Assembly (NCBI GenBank): GCA_021827925.1
Contig: JAKATZ010000031.1
Span: forward strand, 1 to 38,129
Direction of reading: 5' to 3'
Source of the DNA: Microcaldota archaeon
Lineage (GTDB): Archaea; Micrarchaeota; Micrarchaeia; Micrarchaeales; CABMGC01
Length of the DNA stretch: 38,129 bases
Made by a program: the position numbers and the translations under genes. Positions 37,640-38,129 of the stretch are shown one piece after another. A model generated the notes under the pieces. It saw nothing but the letters and a program-made list of their open reading frames with translations, did not search any database and was not told where the DNA came from. The stretch's first letter is position 1; every line of letters begins with the position of its first letter.

Positions 37640-38129
37640 TCATTCAGATCTAAGCGCCCTTATGGGATCTATCTTCGATGCCTTCCATGCCGGATAAAGG
37701 CTAGAGAGCGTGCTGACAACAACCGCTAGCAGTATCGCGATGCCTATCACCGTCGGGCTTACCGAAGGCTTGAATGAAAAACCTCCGGACGGCGCTGCCC
37801 CGAACGAGCTGCCGCCAGCGCTTCCCCTTGAGGCATAAACTCCGTTGCCTGCGCCTCCTCGCTGCACTCCTCCTCCGCCGAATGACTGTGCGCCACTTGC
37901 TCCTGTAGTTCCAGCCGTCGGTGTATGCGATCCGGAGGAAAGCAGCGCAAGAAGGGCGTACGATCCTGCAGATCCCAGCGCAGACCCAAGAATGCCTCCT
38001 ACCAAGCCTATTATGACCGCTTCGGATAGGAAAAGAAACATGACATCCTTCCGCCTAAACCCTATCGACTTAAGTATCCCTATCTCGTGCGTGCGTTCCG
38101 TAACAGAAACCATCATTATGCTCAGTATG
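37640..38129 (-). CDS. MacB/FtsX-type ABC transporter permease (partial, 5' end outside window)
   Basis: This is the C-terminal part of an ABC permease of the MacB/LolC (FtsX) type. The frame continues past the window edge: the last in-window codons read ILSIMMVSVTERTHEIGILK, followed by SIGFRRKDVMFLFLSEA, the typical coupling region. A span VIIGLVGGILGSALGSAG comes next, then a Gly/Ser-rich insert of about 60 residues (TAGTTGASGAQSFGGGGVQ and onward), then PTVIGIAILLAVVVSTLSSL and the classic end YPAWKASKIDPIRALRSE. Most FtsX permeases have a much shorter loop here. The partner ATPase is not in the window. Confidence 0.88.
   Translation of the reverse strand, partial: ILSIMMVSVTERTHEIGILKSIGFRRKDVMFLFLSEAVIIGLVGGILGSALGSAGSYALLALLSSGSHTPTAGTTGASGAQSFGGGGVQRGGAGNGVYASRGSAGGSSFGAAPSGGFSFKPSVSPTVIGIAILLAVVVSTLSSLYPAWKASKIDPIRALRSE

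Overview
The window is archaeal. It encodes archaeal/eukaryotic-type ribosomal proteins (eS8, eS4, eL32, eL19), the RNase P protein Rpp29, Spt4, Spt5, Rpo7, Trm5, AlaX, a KEOPS subunit and an archaeal ThrRS with its own editing domain. It also has a tRNA-Ser with a bulge-helix-bulge intron. Many genes have a TATA box centred about 26 bases before the start codon, which implies leaderless transcripts. Genes are short and tightly packed, and the surface proteins begin with class III (archaeal prepilin) signals of the type QSAMEFLTTYGWAIL. Together these suggest a small-genome DPANN archaeon, most likely Micrarchaeota/ARMAN-like. That assignment is an inference from memory of those genomes, not a computed placement.

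Layout. 0.1-5.4 kb: intron-containing tRNA-Ser(UGA), DUF373 membrane protein, UMP kinase, ornithine carbamoyltransferase, an unknown protein with eS8, Cgi121, and a PiT phosphate transporter. 5.5-7.4 kb: two paralogous LamG-like surface proteins with prepilin signals, lying between the PiT gene and its probable DUF47 partner. 7.4-12.7 kb (mostly minus strand): DUF47, ERCC4/XPF nuclease, an ABC-2 exporter, pterin carbinolamine dehydratase and ThrRS, plus a 39-residue candidate gene on the plus strand. 12.7-19.0 kb: a HTH-like protein, then the spc-type ribosomal cluster rnp1-S17-L14-L24-S4e-L5-S14-S8-L6-L32e-L19e-L18-S5. The cluster ends at S5 without L30 or L15. 19.0-21.9 kb: an EndoIII-like glycosylase diverging from a three-gene unit: a winged-helix protein whose start is out of frame by one base, an unrecognised 296-residue protein, and a DUF6282 metal hydrolase. 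22-24 kb: a 680-residue glycosylation-rich anchored surface protein. 24.2-26.1 kb: Spt5-L11 diverging from Trm5. 26.2-28.1 kb: two tandem prepilin-like genes that are nearly identical in DNA except for one short internal cassette. 28-35.9 kb: NrdR, RNase HII, AlaX, IscU-like scaffold, PIN/Fcf1-like protein, Rpo7-Spt4, FKBP isomerase, a small anchored protein, GluRS and an unknown protein. 35.9-38.1 kb: PRPP synthetase with ribose-5-phosphate isomerase B, then a small membrane protein and a MacB/FtsX-like permease cut by the window edge.

Most of the window is translation, transcription and nucleotide-metabolism housekeeping. The accessory interest lies in four places: the mosaic tandem prepilin pair (26.2-28.1 kb), the LamG prepilin pair inside the phosphate locus, the winged-helix/unknown/DUF6282 unit with its broken start, and the large surface protein.
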